64,000 nucleotides of DNA from an uncultured Piscinibacter sp. (lineage in GTDB: Bacteria > Pseudomonadota > Gammaproteobacteria > Burkholderiales > Burkholderiaceae_C), in assembly GCF_937952055.1 (NCBI RefSeq), contig NZ_CALFYO010000015.1, forward strand, positions 13,238 to 77,237, written 5' to 3'. The notes under the pieces are model-generated. The model worked only from the letters and a program-made list of their open reading frames with translations, searched no databases and was not told the origin of the DNA. The translations under genes and the position numbers were made by a program. Positions within the stretch are counted from its first letter, which is position 1. Each line of letters opens with the position of its first letter. Positions 53,491 through 62,796 of the stretch are shown here, one piece after another.

Positions 53491-54027
53491 TCAGACCACG
53501 CGGCGCAGGCTGCGCCCCGCAGCGGGGCCGCGGCCGTCGAGCAGCTCGCGCAGCGCAGCGCGCCCGCGCGAGATGCGCGACATCACCGTGCCCACCGGGA
53601 TGCGCAGCACCTCCGCACATTCCGCGTAGGAGAGTTGTTCGAGGGTGACCAGCAGCAGCGGCTGGCGCTGCTCCGCCGGCAGCCGAGCCAGCGCGGCGAG
53701 CAGGTCCATGCGCAGGCCGACGTCGTGGCCGACAGCGGGCAGCGCATCGAGCGGGTCGGGGCCCTCACCGTGGTCGACCACCGTCATGCGCTTCTCGCGG
53801 CGGCGTTCGTCCATGAAGGCGTTGTGGGCAATCGACAGGGTCCAGACGATGATGTCGCGCCGCTGGTCGAACTGGTGCCAGTGCGCGAGCGCGCGCTCCA
53901 GCGTGGTCTGCACCAGGTCGTCGGCTGCGCTGGTGTCGAATACCAGCGAGCGCGCGTAGCGCCGCAGGCGCGGGATGGCGCCCAGCAGCTGCTGGCGGAA
54001 GGCGGTCGGTGCGTCCACGAGGGGCAT
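53491..54027 (-). CDS. ECF-type RNA polymerase sigma factor
   Basis: 178-residue sigma-70 family ECF factor. Region 2 (RRYARSLVFDTSAADDLVQ, then RRDIIVWTLSIAHNAFMDE) and region 4 (LPAEQRQPLLLVTLEQLSYA, then VLRIPVGTVMSRISRGRA) are present; region 1 and 3 are absent, as in ECF factors. Followed by its cognate anti-sigma factor. Divergent from the flavin reductase gene. Confidence 0.94.
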   Translation of the reverse strand: MPLVDAPTAFRQQLLGAIPRLRRYARSLVFDTSAADDLVQTTLERALAHWHQFDQRRDIIVWTLSIAHNAFMDERRREKRMTVVDHGEGPDPLDALPAVGHDVGLRMDLLAALARLPAEQRQPLLLVTLEQLSYAECAEVLRIPVGTVMSRISRGRAALRELLDGRGPAAGRSLRRVV

Positions 54028-54087
54028 ACGGCGGCAGGTGTCCGATTATTCCCCCGCCCAGGGGCAAGGCCGGGCCGCTGCGCGAGA

Positions 54088-54618
54088 ATGCCGCGCATGA
54101 CCCCGCCTCCGCACGCGCCTGCCCAGGCGCGCTCGCCTTCCTTCTCGTCCCTCGAGTTCCGTGCGGCGCTGGGCATGTTCGCCACTGGCGTGACGATTGT
54201 CACGGCGCGCGGTGCCGACGGCGCGCCGGTCGGGCTGACCGCCAATTCGTTCAACTCGGTGTCGCTCGCCCCGCCGCTGGTGCTGTGGAGCCTGTCGCGC
54301 CGCGCCGGCACGATGCCGGCCTTCCGCGCCGGCTCGCACTACGCGATCAACATCCTCGCCGCCGACCAGCGTGCGCTGGCCGAACGCTTCGCCTCCAAGG
54401 CGGCGGACCGCTTCGCCGGCGTGCACTGGCACGAAGGCACGGCCGGCGCACCGGTGATCGAGGGCGCCGTGGCCGTGTTCGAATGCTTCAACCGCAGCCG
54501 CTACGAGGAAGGCGACCACGTCATTTTCGTCGGCGAGGTGGAGCGCTGCGAGCACCGCCCCGGTGGCCAGCCGCTGCTCTTCCACGGCGGACGCTACTTC
54601 ACCGAGCTGCCGCTCTGA
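54088..54618 (+). CDS. Flavin reductase-like domain protein
   Basis: 176-residue FMN-binding split-barrel protein of the flavin reductase family (HpaC/RutF type): FRAALGMFATGVTIVTARG, GLTANSFNSVSLAPPLVLW, ADRFAGVHWHEGTAGAPVIE and HGGRYF. It would supply reduced flavin to a partner monooxygenase, which is not adjacent. Start taken at 54088 (MPRMTPPPH); 54097 is also possible. Convergent with the GspE-like gene. Confidence 0.9.
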   Translation: MPRMTPPPHAPAQARSPSFSSLEFRAALGMFATGVTIVTARGADGAPVGLTANSFNSVSLAPPLVLWSLSRRAGTMPAFRAGSHYAINILAADQRALAERFASKAADRFAGVHWHEGTAGAPVIEGAVAVFECFNRSRYEEGDHVIFVGEVERCEHRPGGQPLLFHGGRYFTELPL

Positions 54619-54668
54619 CGCGGCGGCGGCCCGTCGCCGGGGCAGCCGGCTGGCCATGCCCACGGTGT

Positions 54669-56657
54669 TCAGGCGTTCGTCGCCGCCAGCACTTCCGCCA
54701 GGTCGGTCCAGCCCGCCAGCACCTTGTCCAGGCCGTCCTGGCGCAGCGTCTTCATGCCGGCGGCCAGCGCCGCAGCCTGCAGCGCGCCGGCGTCGTCGCG
54801 GTGGCGAATGTGGCGGCGCACGGTGTCGTCGGCGAGCATCAGTTCGTGGATGCCCATGCGGCCGTGGTAGCCCGTGCCGCCGCAGTGGTCGCAGCCGCGG
54901 CGGCGCTGCAGCCGGATGCGGCCGCGCGCATCGCCATGCGCCGCGCGCCAGCGCTCGCGCAGCGCCGCGTGCCCTGCGGCGTCACGCACCGACGTGCTGG
55001 AAGCGAGGTACTGGGCGGCCAGCGCGTCGAGCTCGTCCTCGCCGGCGAGCTCGCTCTCGCGGCAATGCGTGCACAGGGTGCGCACCAGGCGCTGGGCGAG
55101 GATGGCGAGCAGCGAGTCGGAGAAGTTGTACGGATCGATGCCGATCTCGAGCAGCCGCGCGATGCTTTCCGGTGCCGAGTTGGTGTGCAGCGTCGACAGC
55201 ACCAGGTGCCCGGTCAACGAAGCCTCGACGGCGATGCGTGCGGTCTCCTCGTCGCGCATCTCGCCGATCATGATCACGTCGGGGTCGGCGCGCAGGAAGG
55301 TGCGCATCGCGGCGGCGAAGGTCCAGCCGATGCGCGGGTTCATCTGCACCTGGCGCAGGCCGTCCTGGGTGATCTCCACCGGGTCCTCGGCGGTCCAGAT
55401 CTTGCGGCCGTCGGTGTTGATGTCGCGCAGCACCGAGTGCAGCGTCGTCGTCTTGCCGCAACCGGTCGGGCCGCAGATGAGGATCAGGCCGTAGGGCTTG
55501 GACACCACCGAGCGCAGCGCGCGCAGGTTGCCGTCGGCCAGGCCGATCTGCTCCAGCGGCATCGGCCTGCGGCCACCGAGCAGGCGCAGCACCACGTCCT
55601 CCAGCCCGCGCGTGGTCGGCACGGTGACCACGCGCAACTCGACGTGGGGCCCGCCGAAGCGCGCGAAGTCGATCTTGCCGTCCTGCGGCTTGCGGTGCTC
55701 CGAGATGTCGAGGTCGGCCATGATCTTGATGCGCGCCACGATCGCGAAGCGCAGCCGCGCCGGCAGTTCGAGCACCGGCACCAGCTCGCCGTCGACGCGC
55801 ATGCGGATGCGCACCTGGCGGGGCGCGTCGGCGGTCTCGATGTGGATGTCGGAGGCGCTGCGGTGCACCGCCTCGTCGATCAGCGAGTTGATCAGGCGCA
55901 CCAGCGTGTTGTCCGACTCCGACACCACCTCGGCATCGGCCGGCACGGCCAGATCGGGCGCGCCGCGCAGCTGGGCGGCCAGCTCCTGCACGCTGTCGCG
56001 CGACACGGCGCCGCCGGCCTGGCCGGCCTGCACGGCCGCGTACGCACGGTGCACTGCCGGCATCAGGCTGCCGGGCAGGGCCATCAGCGGGCGGATGCGC
56101 CGCTGGGTGGCGAAGCGAAGACCATCGAGCAGCGCGTGGTCCCAGGGGTCGGCGACCAGCACCACCAGCGCATCGCCGTCCAGCAACAGCGGCAGCACGC
56201 CGTCGCGCTCGGCCAGTGCGCGCGGCACCAGGGCGAGCGCCTGCGGCTCGGGCGTCAGCGCATGCGGATCGACGACCCGCACGCCCTGCCACTCGGCCAG
56301 CGCCATGCGCAGGCGCAGCTCCGACAGCGCGCCGATGTCCACCAGGATGCGCCCGAGCGTGCGGTGCGGGCCCGGGCGGGCTTGCAGGGCGAGCGCCCGT
56401 TCCAGCGTGGCGCGATCGACCAGCCCGGCGTGCAGCAGCGCCTCGCCCAGATGCGGGGCGGTGTCCAGCGCCGGCGGCACGGCGCGCAGTGCGTCACGCA
56501 ACGCCCCCATGCTGGCCGGCCGCAGCGCCGTCGGGCCGGGGCGGGCGGGCTCGTCGAGCGGGATCGGGTGGGTCGGCAGCTCGGCCAGGTCCTGCGGACG
56601 GCTGTCGAGCACGGAGCTGTGGAAGAAGCGGGGATCGAGGTTCATGCGAGCGGCCAT
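54669..56657 (-). CDS. GspE/PilB-type secretion ATPase
   Basis: 662 residues. N-terminal MshEN-like region (LGRILVDIGALSELRLRMAL, c-di-GMP-binding in relatives), then the ATPase core with Walker A GPTGCGKTTT, Asp box (AEDPVEITQDGLRQVQMNP, then DPDVIMIGEMRDEETA) and His box (TGHLVLSTLHTN), and a zinc tetracysteine: CTHC and CDHCGGTGYHGRMGIHEL. It powers type II secretion or type IV pilus assembly. No other secretion gene is near, so it is an orphan here. ATG at 56657 has GAGGG 7 bases upstream. Confidence 0.93.
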   Translation of the reverse strand: MAARMNLDPRFFHSSVLDSRPQDLAELPTHPIPLDEPARPGPTALRPASMGALRDALRAVPPALDTAPHLGEALLHAGLVDRATLERALALQARPGPHRTLGRILVDIGALSELRLRMALAEWQGVRVVDPHALTPEPQALALVPRALAERDGVLPLLLDGDALVVLVADPWDHALLDGLRFATQRRIRPLMALPGSLMPAVHRAYAAVQAGQAGGAVSRDSVQELAAQLRGAPDLAVPADAEVVSESDNTLVRLINSLIDEAVHRSASDIHIETADAPRQVRIRMRVDGELVPVLELPARLRFAIVARIKIMADLDISEHRKPQDGKIDFARFGGPHVELRVVTVPTTRGLEDVVLRLLGGRRPMPLEQIGLADGNLRALRSVVSKPYGLILICGPTGCGKTTTLHSVLRDINTDGRKIWTAEDPVEITQDGLRQVQMNPRIGWTFAAAMRTFLRADPDVIMIGEMRDEETARIAVEASLTGHLVLSTLHTNSAPESIARLLEIGIDPYNFSDSLLAILAQRLVRTLCTHCRESELAGEDELDALAAQYLASSTSVRDAAGHAALRERWRAAHGDARGRIRLQRRRGCDHCGGTGYHGRMGIHELMLADDTVRRHIRHRDDAGALQAAALAAGMKTLRQDGLDKVLAGWTDLAEVLAATNA

Positions 56658-56743
56658 GGCATACCCTCGATGGTGCCCTGCTTGAAATCGCCGGCGGCGC
56701 CGCCAAGTCCACAGGAATCCACACTTCCTGCGAGCGCCGCACC

Positions 56744-57166
56744 ATGCACATCGTCTGCAGCCACTGCCAAACCACCAATCGCGTGCCGGACGAACGTCTG
56801 GCGCAGGACCCGGTCTGCGGGCGCTGCGGCCAGGCGCTGCTCGAAGGCCGCCCGCTCGAATTGACGGATGACAACTTCGACGCGGTGACCTCGCGCACCG
56901 AACTGCCCGTCGTCGTGGACTTCTGGGCCGACTGGTGCGGGCCCTGCCGCATGATGGCGCCACAGTTCGAACAGGCGGCGCGTCAGCTCAAGGGCCGTGC
57001 CGTGCTCGCCAAGGTCGACACCGACGCCAATCCGCAGGTGGCCGGACGCTTCGCCATCCGCAGCATCCCGACGATGGTCAAGCTGCAGGGCGGGCGCGAG
57101 GTGCAGCGCATGTCGGGCGCGCTGCAGGCCGGCCAGATCGTGCAGTGGGCCGCTCAGGCCGGCTGA
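56744..57166 (+). CDS. trxC: Thioredoxin 2
   Basis: 140-residue thioredoxin with an N-terminal zinc-binding segment of two CxxC motifs (CSHC and CGRC) and the active site WCGPC at about residues 67-71. Oxidative stress-responsive reductant. The ATG at 56744 follows GGAG-poor sequence, but the N-terminal CxxC supports this start. The 3' end overlaps the convergent acetoacetyl-CoA synthetase by 13 bases. Confidence 0.96.
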   Translation: MHIVCSHCQTTNRVPDERLAQDPVCGRCGQALLEGRPLELTDDNFDAVTSRTELPVVVDFWADWCGPCRMMAPQFEQAARQLKGRAVLAKVDTDANPQVAGRFAIRSIPTMVKLQGGREVQRMSGALQAGQIVQWAAQAG

Positions 57167-59199
57167 GCCTTCGCCCGCTTCGCCGCGAACTGCACGAACC
57201 ACGGCACGCAGGCGGCGTTGGCCATCGCGTCGAGCTTGAAGACCTGCTCGGGCGGCGTGCCCATCAGCAGCTTCTTCACCGGCAGCTCCATCTTCTTGCC
57301 CGACAGGGTGCGCGGGATCGCCTCGACCTGGAAGATCTCGTTGGGCACGTGGCGCGCCGACAGCGCCGTCTTGATCGCCTCGCGAAGGCGCTTCGTCAGT
57401 GACGCGTCGAGCGTGAGCCCCTCGCGCAGCACCACGAACAGCGGCATGTAGCTCTCGCGGCCCAGGTACTCGAGGTCGACGACCAGGCTGTCCAGCACCT
57501 CGGGCTGTGCCTCCACCGCGCGGTACAGCTCGGCCGTGCCCATGCGGATGCCGTGGCGGTTGATGGTGGCGTCGCTGCGGCCGTAGATGACGGCGCCGCC
57601 GCGCGGCGTGATGCGGATCCAGTCGCCGTGGCGCCAGACCCCTGGGTACATGTCGAAGTAGCTGTCCCGGTAGCGCCTTCCCCCTTCGTCGTTCCAGAAG
57701 CGCAGCGGCATCGACGGCATCGGCTTCGTGCACACCAGCTCGCCGACCTCGTCGACCAGCGCGCGCCCGCGGCCGTCCGCATCGGGCTCGCTCCAGGCTT
57801 CCACCGCCGCGCCCAGGCAGCGGCACTGCATCTCGCCGGCGACCACCGGCAGCGTCGGCAGCCCGCCGACGAAGGCGCCGGCGAAGTCGGTGCCGCCGGC
57901 GATCGGCGTCAGCCAGATGTCGCGGCCGTCGACCTTCGGCATGTGCTGCCAGATCCAGTGGTAGCCGTCGACCGCCAGCGGCGAACCGGTCGAGCCGATG
58001 GCGCGCAGCTTCGTCAGGTCGGCCGCCTTGGCCGGCTCGATGCCGGCCTTCAGGCAGTTGGCGTAAAAGGCCGCGCCGGCACCGAAGAAGGTCGCGCCCG
58101 CATCCGCCGCGAAGCGCCAGATGGTGGTGAGGTCCGGCGCGGCGATGCGCCCGCCCGGGTTGCCGTCGTAGATGCACACCGTCGTGCCGCCGAGCAACGC
58201 GCCGGGCTGGGTGTTCCACATGATCCAGCCGGTCGAGCTGTACCAGTGGTAGCGGTCGCCGGTCTCGACGCTCGCGCCGACGTTGTTGTGCAGCGCGCCC
58301 ATCTTCAGCGCCTCGAGCACGATGCCGCCATGGCCATGCACGATGGGCTTGGGCAGGCCGGTGGTGCCGCTCGAGTAGACCACCCACAGCGGATGGTCGA
58401 ACGGCAGCCACTCGGGCTGCAGCGTCGCGGAGTTCGCGGTCAGCGCGGCGAAGTCGTGCAGCATGCGGCCGGGCACGGCGAGGCTGGCCGCGTCGGCGCC
58501 TTCGTCGCGGTAGCGCAGCAGCACGACGTGCTTCACGCTGGGCAGCTCGTCGAGCAGCTGGCGCAGCACCGGCATGCGATCGTGCTCGACGCCACCGTAG
58601 ACGTAGCCATCCACGCCGATCAGCACCGTCGGCTCGATCTGGCGGAAGCGGTCGAGCACCGCCAGCGGCCCCATGTCCGGCGAACACACCGACCAGATCG
58701 CCCCCAGACTCGCGCAGGCGAGGAAGGCCACGATGGTGTGCGGCGTGTTGGGCAGGAAGGCGCAGACGCGGTCGCCGCGCTGCACGCCCATGCCGCGCAG
58801 CGCGGCGGCGAGCGAGGCCACCTGCGCGCGCAGCTCGTCCCAGCCGAGCTGCTGCATCTCGCCGCGCTCGCGCATGCGCTCGTTCTGGAACACGATGGCC
58901 GGGTGGCCGGCCGCCTGCGCGGCGTCGGCATGGCGCAACACCTGCTGCGCGTAGTTCAGCTGCGCGCCGGGGAACCAGCGCGCGCCCGGCATGACTTCGT
59001 CGACGAGCACGGTCTCGCGAGGCGTCGGCGACTGCACGCCGAAGTAGTCCCACAGCGTGCCCCAGAAGGCGCGCAGGTCGCTCACCGACCAGCGCCACAT
59101 CGTGTCGTAGCCCTCCACCGTGCTCGGGTCGAAGTGCAGGCCGCGGTGCGCGGCCAGCCAGCGTGTGTAGCGCAGGATCTGCGGTTCGGGCAGGCTCAT
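57154..59199 (-). CDS. aacS: Acetoacetyl-CoA synthetase
   Basis: 681-residue acyl-adenylate-forming enzyme, converting acetoacetate (or a related short acid), ATP and CoA to acyl-CoA. ANL motifs: VVYSSGTTGLPKPIVHGHGG (P-loop), WYSSTGWIMWN, YDGNPGG, and ATINRHGIRMGTAE with the C-terminal catalytic Lys in RTLSGKKMELPVK. WRWSVSDLRAFW at the N-terminus is typical of AacS. Its ATG overlaps the stop of the upstream binding-protein gene (ATGA), so it is the last gene of a four-gene operon. The frame is open upstream only as a shadow. Confidence 0.93.
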   Translation of the reverse strand: MSLPEPQILRYTRWLAAHRGLHFDPSTVEGYDTMWRWSVSDLRAFWGTLWDYFGVQSPTPRETVLVDEVMPGARWFPGAQLNYAQQVLRHADAAQAAGHPAIVFQNERMRERGEMQQLGWDELRAQVASLAAALRGMGVQRGDRVCAFLPNTPHTIVAFLACASLGAIWSVCSPDMGPLAVLDRFRQIEPTVLIGVDGYVYGGVEHDRMPVLRQLLDELPSVKHVVLLRYRDEGADAASLAVPGRMLHDFAALTANSATLQPEWLPFDHPLWVVYSSGTTGLPKPIVHGHGGIVLEALKMGALHNNVGASVETGDRYHWYSSTGWIMWNTQPGALLGGTTVCIYDGNPGGRIAAPDLTTIWRFAADAGATFFGAGAAFYANCLKAGIEPAKAADLTKLRAIGSTGSPLAVDGYHWIWQHMPKVDGRDIWLTPIAGGTDFAGAFVGGLPTLPVVAGEMQCRCLGAAVEAWSEPDADGRGRALVDEVGELVCTKPMPSMPLRFWNDEGGRRYRDSYFDMYPGVWRHGDWIRITPRGGAVIYGRSDATINRHGIRMGTAELYRAVEAQPEVLDSLVVDLEYLGRESYMPLFVVLREGLTLDASLTKRLREAIKTALSARHVPNEIFQVEAIPRTLSGKKMELPVKKLLMGTPPEQVFKLDAMANAACVPWFVQFAAKRAKAQPA

Positions 59200-60989
59200 G
59201 TCGGTGTCTCCATGTCGACCCCGGTGTAGACCCAGGTGTCGCGGGCGAAAGGGTGGCGCCAGAAGCCGCGCACGCGCGGCTGCAGCAAGTCGTTGACGAT
59301 GGTATGCACATGCACCTTGTAGGGCATGTGGGCGACGAGCAGGTTCTTGCCTTCGCGCATCAGCGCGTCGCGCTCGGGCCCGTCGGGCAGCACGCTCTGG
59401 CGCTCGAACAGGCGGTCGAAGGCGGGCAGCGCGAAGCGCGAGTCGTTCGACTCGTTGGCGTTGGGGCCGTACGCGATGCCGAGGAAGAAGCCGCCGTCGG
59501 GCGACTGCGCCACCCAGCTGTAGCCCCACATCATCAACGTCGCGTTGCGGCTGCGCTTGAGCAGGTCGCCCCAGGTGGCGATGTCGAACTCGATGCGCAC
59601 GCCGACCTTGGCCAGGTTCTTGCGCCACAGCTCGTTGAGCTGGCGCGACAGCTGCGAGCTGGTGGTGGCCAGGCGCAGCGCCAGCGGCGAGCCGTCGGGC
59701 CGCTCGCGCCAGCCATCGCCGTCGCGGTCGGCATAACCGTACAGCTCGAGCAGCGCCCGGGCACGGGCCGGGTCGTGCAGGCTCATCTCGCTGCGGTAGC
59801 CGGCGTCGTAGCCGGAGGTGAAGGGCACCAGCACCGACTGCGCCGGCACGCCCTGGCCCTGGCGCACGAGGCGCAGTTCTTCCCCGCTGTCGAGGGCCAG
59901 CGCGACGGCTCGGCGCAGCGCGACCTTCTCCGGCGTGTAGCCGCCGACCACCGGGTTGAGCATGTTGAAGTAGGTCATCACCATGTCCGGCTGCAGCGAG
60001 CGTTGCAGGCGCACATGCCGCTTGGCCAGGTACGGCGCGATCGCGCCGCCGGGCAGCGCGGCCGAGGCGAAGTCCACCGGCACTTCCACCTGGTCGAGCG
60101 AGCCGTCGAGGAATGCCAGCCAGCGCGGCTGAGACTCCTCGATCACGCTGATCTCGATGCGCTCGGTCAGCGGCAGACGGCGCCCGGCCAGTTCGGCGCC
60201 GATGCGCTGTGCCTGCGCATCGCCTTCGCCCGGCTCGCCCTCGAAGAAGCGCTCGCGATAGCCCGGGTTGCGCACCAGCTCGATGCGCGAGGCCCGACGC
60301 CACGACTTCAGTCGGTACGGCCCGGTGCCGACCGGGTGGGCGGCGATGTCGGCACCGTAGGCCTCGACCACCTCTCGCGCCAGCGCTCCGGTGGTGCCGC
60401 CCTGAGCGAACAGCCAGACCAGCCGCGGCCCCGGTCGCGACAGCTGCACGCGCAAGGTGTAGCGATCGAGCGCACGGATGCCTTCGACCTCTTGGTCGTA
60501 GTCGAACGGCGCCTTGTCCTTGATCGCCCGCACGCGCAGTTCGCTCAGGCCGAGCAGCCCGGCGTTCTCGAACAGGTAGAGGTTCTCGCTGTTGTTGCGC
60601 GGGTCGTAGTAGCGCTTGACGGTGTAGACGTAGTCCTGCGCCACCAGCTCGCGCGGCCGGCCCTTGAACGCCGGGTCGTCGGCGAAGAAGATGCCCGGCC
60701 GGATGCGGAAGGTGAAGCTGCGGAAGTCGTCGGACACCTCGGGCAGAGCCACCGCGGTCAGCGGCCGCAGCTTCACCGGCCGGGCGAGGTAGTCGTAGGT
60801 CAGCGGCGACTCGAAGATGCAGGCCGCGACGCTGTTGGAGTTCACGTCGCCGATGGCCATCGGGTCGAAGCCCGTCTCGGCGACGCGGAAGGCCACGCGC
60901 AGCGTGTCGGCCGTTGTGTCGCGCCGGGCGCCGGCGACCGGCAGGGCGAGCATCGCCGCCGAGGCGCCGAGCCAGTCGCGGCGCTTCAT
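59196..60989 (-). CDS. Family-5 solute-binding protein, tandem copy 1
   Basis: 597-residue SBP_bac_5 protein. Signal peptide starts with MKRRDWLGASAAMLALPVAG (twin-arginine-like). Landmarks shared with the other copies: GTGPYRLKSWRRASRIELV, NPVVGGYTPEKVALRRAVAL and DRDGDGWRERPDGSPLAL. Its stop overlaps the aacS start by 4 bases and it begins 4 bases after the next copy's stop. No permease or ATPase is seen downstream. Ligand unknown; the company of acetoacetyl-CoA synthetase suggests a short-chain organic compound. Confidence 0.88.
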   Translation of the reverse strand: MKRRDWLGASAAMLALPVAGARRDTTADTLRVAFRVAETGFDPMAIGDVNSNSVAACIFESPLTYDYLARPVKLRPLTAVALPEVSDDFRSFTFRIRPGIFFADDPAFKGRPRELVAQDYVYTVKRYYDPRNNSENLYLFENAGLLGLSELRVRAIKDKAPFDYDQEVEGIRALDRYTLRVQLSRPGPRLVWLFAQGGTTGALAREVVEAYGADIAAHPVGTGPYRLKSWRRASRIELVRNPGYRERFFEGEPGEGDAQAQRIGAELAGRRLPLTERIEISVIEESQPRWLAFLDGSLDQVEVPVDFASAALPGGAIAPYLAKRHVRLQRSLQPDMVMTYFNMLNPVVGGYTPEKVALRRAVALALDSGEELRLVRQGQGVPAQSVLVPFTSGYDAGYRSEMSLHDPARARALLELYGYADRDGDGWRERPDGSPLALRLATTSSQLSRQLNELWRKNLAKVGVRIEFDIATWGDLLKRSRNATLMMWGYSWVAQSPDGGFFLGIAYGPNANESNDSRFALPAFDRLFERQSVLPDGPERDALMREGKNLLVAHMPYKVHVHTIVNDLLQPRVRGFWRHPFARDTWVYTGVDMETPT

Positions 60990-60993
60990 CGGT

Positions 60994-62796
60994 TCAGCGG
61001 CGCGGCGGCTGGCGCGCCGTATCGATGTCGATGTACTGCCAGAACTGGCTGCCGTACAGAGGCCGGCGGAAGCCCAGCACCCAGGGCTGGGTGAGGTCGG
61101 TGAGGATGCGGTGCACGTTGTACTTCATCGGCATCAGCGCGGTGACGATGGCCTGGCTCTCGCGCAACAGCGCGAGGCGCTCCGGCCCGTCGGGCAGCCT
61201 GTCCATCTGGCGGTAGATCTCGTCGAAGCGCTGGTGGCGGAAGCGCGGCAGGTTCTGCCCGCCCGCGGCCGGCCCGTAGAGGATGCCCAGGCCGTCCTGC
61301 ACGTCGGGGTTGGCTGCCGAGTAGCCGAGTTGCCAGATCATCAGCTGGCCCGCGCGCGCCTTCTTCAGCTGCTCGGGCCATTGGCCCTTCTCCAGTTCGA
61401 GGCGGATGCCGATGGCATCCATGTTCTTCTTCCACAACTCGTCGAAGGGCCGCGAGCCCTCGTCGGGCTGGGTCGCGTAGACGAGCTTGAACGGCGTGCC
61501 GTCGGGCTGGTCGCGCCAGCCATCGCCGTCGCGGTCCAGGTAGCCGTAGAGGTCGAGCAGCGCCTTGGCGCGCGCCGGATCGTATTCGCTGTTCGTGCTC
61601 TTGTAGGCCGGGTCATAGCCCCACGAGCCCGGCGAGACCAACGACTGGGCCGGAATCGCCTGGCCACGGCGCACCACCGAGATCTCGCGCGCCGTGTCGG
61701 TGCCCAGCGAGACGGCGCGCCGCAGCGCCACCCGCTCCGCCGTGTAGCCGCCGACCACCGGATCCTCCATGTTGAAGTAGAACAGCGTGCGGTCGGCGTT
61801 CACCACGCGGTGCAAGCCGACACCGCGCTTGGCCAGGTTGGGCGCGAGCTGGCCGTTCGGCGCGGCCATGTTGACGAACTCGGCCGGCACGGCGAGCAGG
61901 TCGAACTGCTCGTTGAGGAAGGCCAGCCAGCGCGGCTGCGGCACCTCGATGATGCTGATCTCCACGCGGTCGATCATCGGCAGGCGCCGGCCCTTGAGCC
62001 GGGCAAGGATGGCCTGCCCCTCGGCATCGTCGACGGCCGGCTGCGCGTCGTAGCTCACTTCGCGGAAGTCCGGGTTGCGCTCGAGCGCGATCAACGAGCT
62101 GCGCCGCCACTGCGCCAGGCGGAACGGCCCGGTGCCCACCGGGTGCTCCATGGTCTTGCCCGCGTAGGCCTCGATGACCTCTCGGGCCACCGCACCGAAC
62201 AGGTCGCCTGCGGCCAGCGTGTAGATGAAGCGCGGGCGCGGCTCCTTCAACGTGAACTGCACCGTGTAGCGATCCAGCGCGCGCAGGCCCTCGACCTCGC
62301 GGTCGTAGTCGAACCGGCCCGTCTTCTGCGCCTGCTCGCGCAGCTCGTCCAGCCCGAGCATGCCCTGCTCGGCCAGGCCCGAGTAGATCGGGCTCTTGGT
62401 CTCCGGGTCGAAGAAGCGCTTGTACGAGTAGACGATGTCCTGCGCCACCAGCTCGCGCTTCGCGCCCTTGAACACCGGGTCGTCGGCGAAGTGGATGCCG
62501 GGCTTGAGGCGCACGGTCCAGGTGCGGTAGTCGGCCGAGTGCTGCGGCATGCCGTCGGCGACGTTGGGTCGCACCAGGAAGGGCCGCGCCAGCGGATCGA
62601 AGTGGTACAGCCCGTCGAAGATGTGCGCGGTGACGATGCGCGAGTACAGGTCGTTGATGCGTGCCGGGTCGAAGCCGGTCTCGGCCGCCGGGAAGGAGTA
62701 GCGCAGCACCTTGGGTGCGGCCGGCGCCTCGGCCCGCGCCGCCAGCGCGAGGCCGAGAGCCGCCAGCGCCGCGGCCAGCACGCGCCAGCGCCTCAT
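60994..62796 (-). CDS. Family-5 solute-binding protein, tandem copy 2
   Basis: 600 residues. Signal peptide MRRWRVLAAALAALGLALAA. Landmarks: HPVGTGPFRLAQWRRSSLIA, DPVVGGYTAERVALRRAVSL and DRDGDGWRDQPDGTPFKL. Start overlaps the stop of the third copy by 4 bases (ATGA). The frame is open further upstream (to 63237) only as a shadow of copy 3. Same family as the lone gene at 4755-6563. Confidence 0.88.
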   Translation of the reverse strand: MRRWRVLAAALAALGLALAARAEAPAAPKVLRYSFPAAETGFDPARINDLYSRIVTAHIFDGLYHFDPLARPFLVRPNVADGMPQHSADYRTWTVRLKPGIHFADDPVFKGAKRELVAQDIVYSYKRFFDPETKSPIYSGLAEQGMLGLDELREQAQKTGRFDYDREVEGLRALDRYTVQFTLKEPRPRFIYTLAAGDLFGAVAREVIEAYAGKTMEHPVGTGPFRLAQWRRSSLIALERNPDFREVSYDAQPAVDDAEGQAILARLKGRRLPMIDRVEISIIEVPQPRWLAFLNEQFDLLAVPAEFVNMAAPNGQLAPNLAKRGVGLHRVVNADRTLFYFNMEDPVVGGYTAERVALRRAVSLGTDTAREISVVRRGQAIPAQSLVSPGSWGYDPAYKSTNSEYDPARAKALLDLYGYLDRDGDGWRDQPDGTPFKLVYATQPDEGSRPFDELWKKNMDAIGIRLELEKGQWPEQLKKARAGQLMIWQLGYSAANPDVQDGLGILYGPAAGGQNLPRFRHQRFDEIYRQMDRLPDGPERLALLRESQAIVTALMPMKYNVHRILTDLTQPWVLGFRRPLYGSQFWQYIDIDTARQPPRR

